A stretch of 6,788 nucleotides of DNA from assembly GCA_946497265.1 (NCBI GenBank), contig CAMMKL010000119.1, positions 1 through 6,788 on the forward strand. Reading direction: 5' to 3'. Made by a program: the position numbers and the translations under genes. The DNA is from an uncultured Clostridia bacterium (GTDB taxonomy: Bacteria; Bacillota; Clostridia; Oscillospirales; Acutalibacteraceae). Below are positions 5,277 through 6,788 of the stretch, piece by piece. Numbering within the stretch: position 1 is the first letter of the stretch; each line of letters begins with the position of its first letter. The notes beneath the pieces were generated by a model. That model had not been told where the DNA came from, ran no database searches, and saw nothing but the letters and a program-made list of their open reading frames with translations.

Positions 5277-6788
5277 TTACTTCTGCTTCTTCTTAAGCAT
5301 CAGGATAGCACCCGCTGCTGCGACAGCCAGAACAGAGAGCGCTGCAACCGGGGCTGCGTCTCCCGTTGTAATAGGCTTATCGCCGGAAGAAGATCCGCCG
5401 CTGTCTTTCAGCTCCAATGCGTTGATGGCAGCGCCCAGCTTACGGGCAACTTCCTGAATCTTGCCATTGTAGCTTTCATCCAGATCCTGAGCCAGCAGCG
5501 CTTCGGCTTCCGCCTTAGCGGCCAGTACCGCAGCTACGCTTTCATCGGTATACTTGCTCAGGTCATACTGTTGCAGCTTATCAAGCCACTCTTCCAGAGA
5601 ATCCTTATCCGCACGCAGGCGAAGCTTGCTCATCGCATCCAACAATGCCTTTTCCGCCGCATCCACTTCTGCTTGTGTGGCGTTTGCATCGTTGTATACA
5701 GTAATCGCTTCTTCCAAAGCTGCTCTGAAGACATCCTTGCCATCGTCTACATACTTGTCAAGATCGTAGCTTTCAGCCAAGTCGATCGCATCCTTCAATC
5801 TTGTACGATCTACCTCAGGAGCTTCCACCAGGCCCGCAATCGCATCGGTAATGGCCTTTGCGGCTGCGTCTACTTGTTCTTGGGTAGCAGTTTCAGGCAG
5901 GTTCTTTCCGGCTTCTACTGCATCGGCCAGTACCTTCCAGGATTCCGCAGTGTAATCGCTCTCGTTGAGCTTCGCGGCTTCTGCCAGCGCTGCTTCGAGT
6001 GCGCTCCAGTCTACCGGCGGAATTGCTTCTTCCAAAGCCGCAATCGCATCGGTGATAGCCTTTGCAGCTGCGTCTACTTGTTCTTGGGTAGCAGTTTCGG
6101 GCAGGTTCTTACCAGCTTCTACTGCGTCGGCCAGTACCTTCCAGGATTCCGCAGTGTAATCGCTCTCGTTGAGCTTTGCGGCTTCTGCCAGCGCTGCTTC
6201 GAGTGCGCTCCAGTCTACCGGCGGAATCGCTTCTACCAGACCCGCAATCGCGTCTTTGATTGCCTGAGTAGCTTCATCAATGACAGACTGCAGGGAACCT
6301 TCGCCATCTACGATCGCCTGACCTGCGGCCACTGCGTCAGCGAGCACCTTCCAGGATTCGGGCGTATAGTCGGTTTCGTTCAAAGCATTCGCCTCTGCAA
6401 TGGCAGCTTCCAGTTCAGTGGTGTCGCCCTTGACAAAGTCGAGACCTTGGATGGCAAGAAGCAAAGCATCCCATGCTTCGTCTACTTCGTCCTGCGTTGC
6501 GTCAGGATCGTTGTAAACTGCCAACGCATAGTTGTAAATCTTCATGAACATTTCCTTGGCTTCCGGAATAAGCTTGTCAACATCACCATTGTCGATATGG
6601 CCCTTAGCGATGGACAGAATGTATTCCAGCGTACCCTTATCTACCGTGTCGGCTTCATCCAGGATGGTGATGCCGGCGTCGGCACTTTCTGCAGTTACCT
6701 CAACCGCAACAGTCTTAGTCGCGTAACCGGACTTGGAAATCATTACGGTATAGGAACCGTACGGAATGCTCTTGAAGTGGGAATCGCC
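5277..6788 (-). CDS. C-terminal part of a FIVAR-repeat cell-surface protein
   Basis: The frame is open to the right edge, so the true start lies outside the window; 503 residues are visible. The first 25 or so (HFKSIPYGSYTVMISKSGYA) look like the end of a carboxypeptidase-regulatory or PEGA-type beta domain. Six helical FIVAR-like repeats of about 65-70 aa follow, at roughly 49-119, 122-186, 192-255, 260-322, 327-393 and 395-461, often with an LNESDYT..SWK..ADAVEAG pattern. They are acidic and alanine-rich. The tail has a GSSSG linker, PITTGD (472-477), a hydrophobic segment (478-498) and KKKQK, as in wall- or membrane-anchored surface proteins. FIVAR repeats usually act as spacers or binding stalks in large adhesins and glycan-active exoproteins; the N-terminal part, unseen here, would decide the function. 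The gene converges on the lipoprotein gene and ends at a shared bidirectional terminator. Confidence 0.85.
   Translation of the reverse strand, partial: GDSHFKSIPYGSYTVMISKSGYATKTVAVEVTAESADAGITILDEADTVDKGTLEYILSIAKGHIDNGDVDKLIPEAKEMFMKIYNYALAVYNDPDATQDEVDEAWDALLLAIQGLDFVKGDTTELEAAIAEANALNETDYTPESWKVLADAVAAGQAIVDGEGSLQSVIDEATQAIKDAIAGLVEAIPPVDWSALEAALAEAAKLNESDYTAESWKVLADAVEAGKNLPETATQEQVDAAAKAITDAIAALEEAIPPVDWSALEAALAEAAKLNESDYTAESWKVLADAVEAGKNLPETATQEQVDAAAKAITDAIAGLVEAPEVDRTRLKDAIDLAESYDLDKYVDDGKDVFRAALEEAITVYNDANATQAEVDAAEKALLDAMSKLRLRADKDSLEEWLDKLQQYDLSKYTDESVAAVLAAKAEAEALLAQDLDESYNGKIQEVARKLGAAINALELKDSGGSSSGDKPITTGDAAPVAALSVLAVAAAGAILMLKKKQK
5837..6030 (-). repeat. DNA repeat copy 1 (204-bp period) in the FIVAR region
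   Basis: This 194-base segment matches 6041-6234 at an offset of 204 bases (68 codons), with about nine base differences by my count. It encodes the second of two identical FIVAR repeats. It is an in-frame tandem duplication. Confidence 0.85.
6041..6234 (-). repeat. DNA repeat copy 2 (204-bp period) in the FIVAR region
   Basis: This is the partner of 5837-6030. Differences are single-base and all silent, since both copies encode the same run of about 65 residues. The next repeat to the right (about 6235-6440) is clearly related in protein (LNETDYTPESWKVLADAV) but has diverged. Confidence 0.85.

Noticed and set aside
5554..6726. Plus-strand Ser/Ala-rich frames opposite the FIVAR gene
   Set aside because: They are mirror products of the Ala/Glu/Asp-rich repeat coding on the minus strand, with serine and alanine runs and no ribosome binding sites.
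6741..6743. ATG at 6743 as the start of the FIVAR protein
   Set aside because: The frame stays open to the window edge and the residues before it (PYGSYTV) continue a recognisable beta-domain pattern. There is no signal peptide after this Met, so it is internal.

Overview
The window looks like chromosomal DNA of a Gram-positive anaerobe of the Clostridia, most likely an Oscillospirales/Lachnospirales-type gut bacterium. This is inferred from family resemblance and not from any search. The supporting signs are purine-rich Shine-Dalgarno sequences, TTG start codons, sigma-A-type promoters, a nuclease-DinG helicase fusion, a Hanks kinase paired with an XRE regulator of a kind I associate with Clostridia, a DUF4352-type lipoprotein and a FIVAR-repeat surface protein ending in a TGD tail. 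There is no insertion sequence, phage gene, CRISPR array or rRNA.

Layout from left to right. At 1-55 (minus) lies the 5' part of a tRNA-Val gene with anticodon TAC, cut by the window edge. Its promoter is nearly consensus and overlaps the end of the next gene. At 91-2469 (minus) is a 792-aa protein joining an N-terminal PD-(D/E)XK nuclease-like domain to a DinG/XPD-type iron-sulfur helicase. It starts at TTG behind a good ribosome binding site. From 2470 to 2802 I see no gene, only a possible promoter and a GC-rich hairpin. At 2803-3231 (minus) is a small XRE-type helix-turn-helix regulator, transcribed divergently from a membrane-anchored Ser/Thr protein kinase at 3338-4441 (plus). Their predicted promoters lie inside each other's transcripts. 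At 4526-5062 (plus) is a DUF4352-like lipoprotein with its own extended -10 promoter and a perfect dyad next to the -35. From 5063 to 5276 there are three strong hairpins: two plus-strand terminators, then one that ends the convergent gene from the right. At 5277-6788 (minus, entering from the right edge) is the C-terminal 503 residues of a large secreted protein with about six FIVAR-like helical repeats and a C-terminal anchor. Two of its repeats are identical in protein but differ silently in DNA.

Functional reading. The XRE regulator and the kinase look like a two-gene signalling module: an intracellular kinase tied to the membrane by three hydrophobic segments, and a DNA-binding partner that could be its phosphorylation target or its repressor. 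The lipoprotein may belong to the same envelope-related group but has its own promoter. The helicase-nuclease is probably a DNA repair enzyme unrelated to the module. The surface protein is an independent gene on the opposite strand. The most system-like part of the window is 2803-5062.
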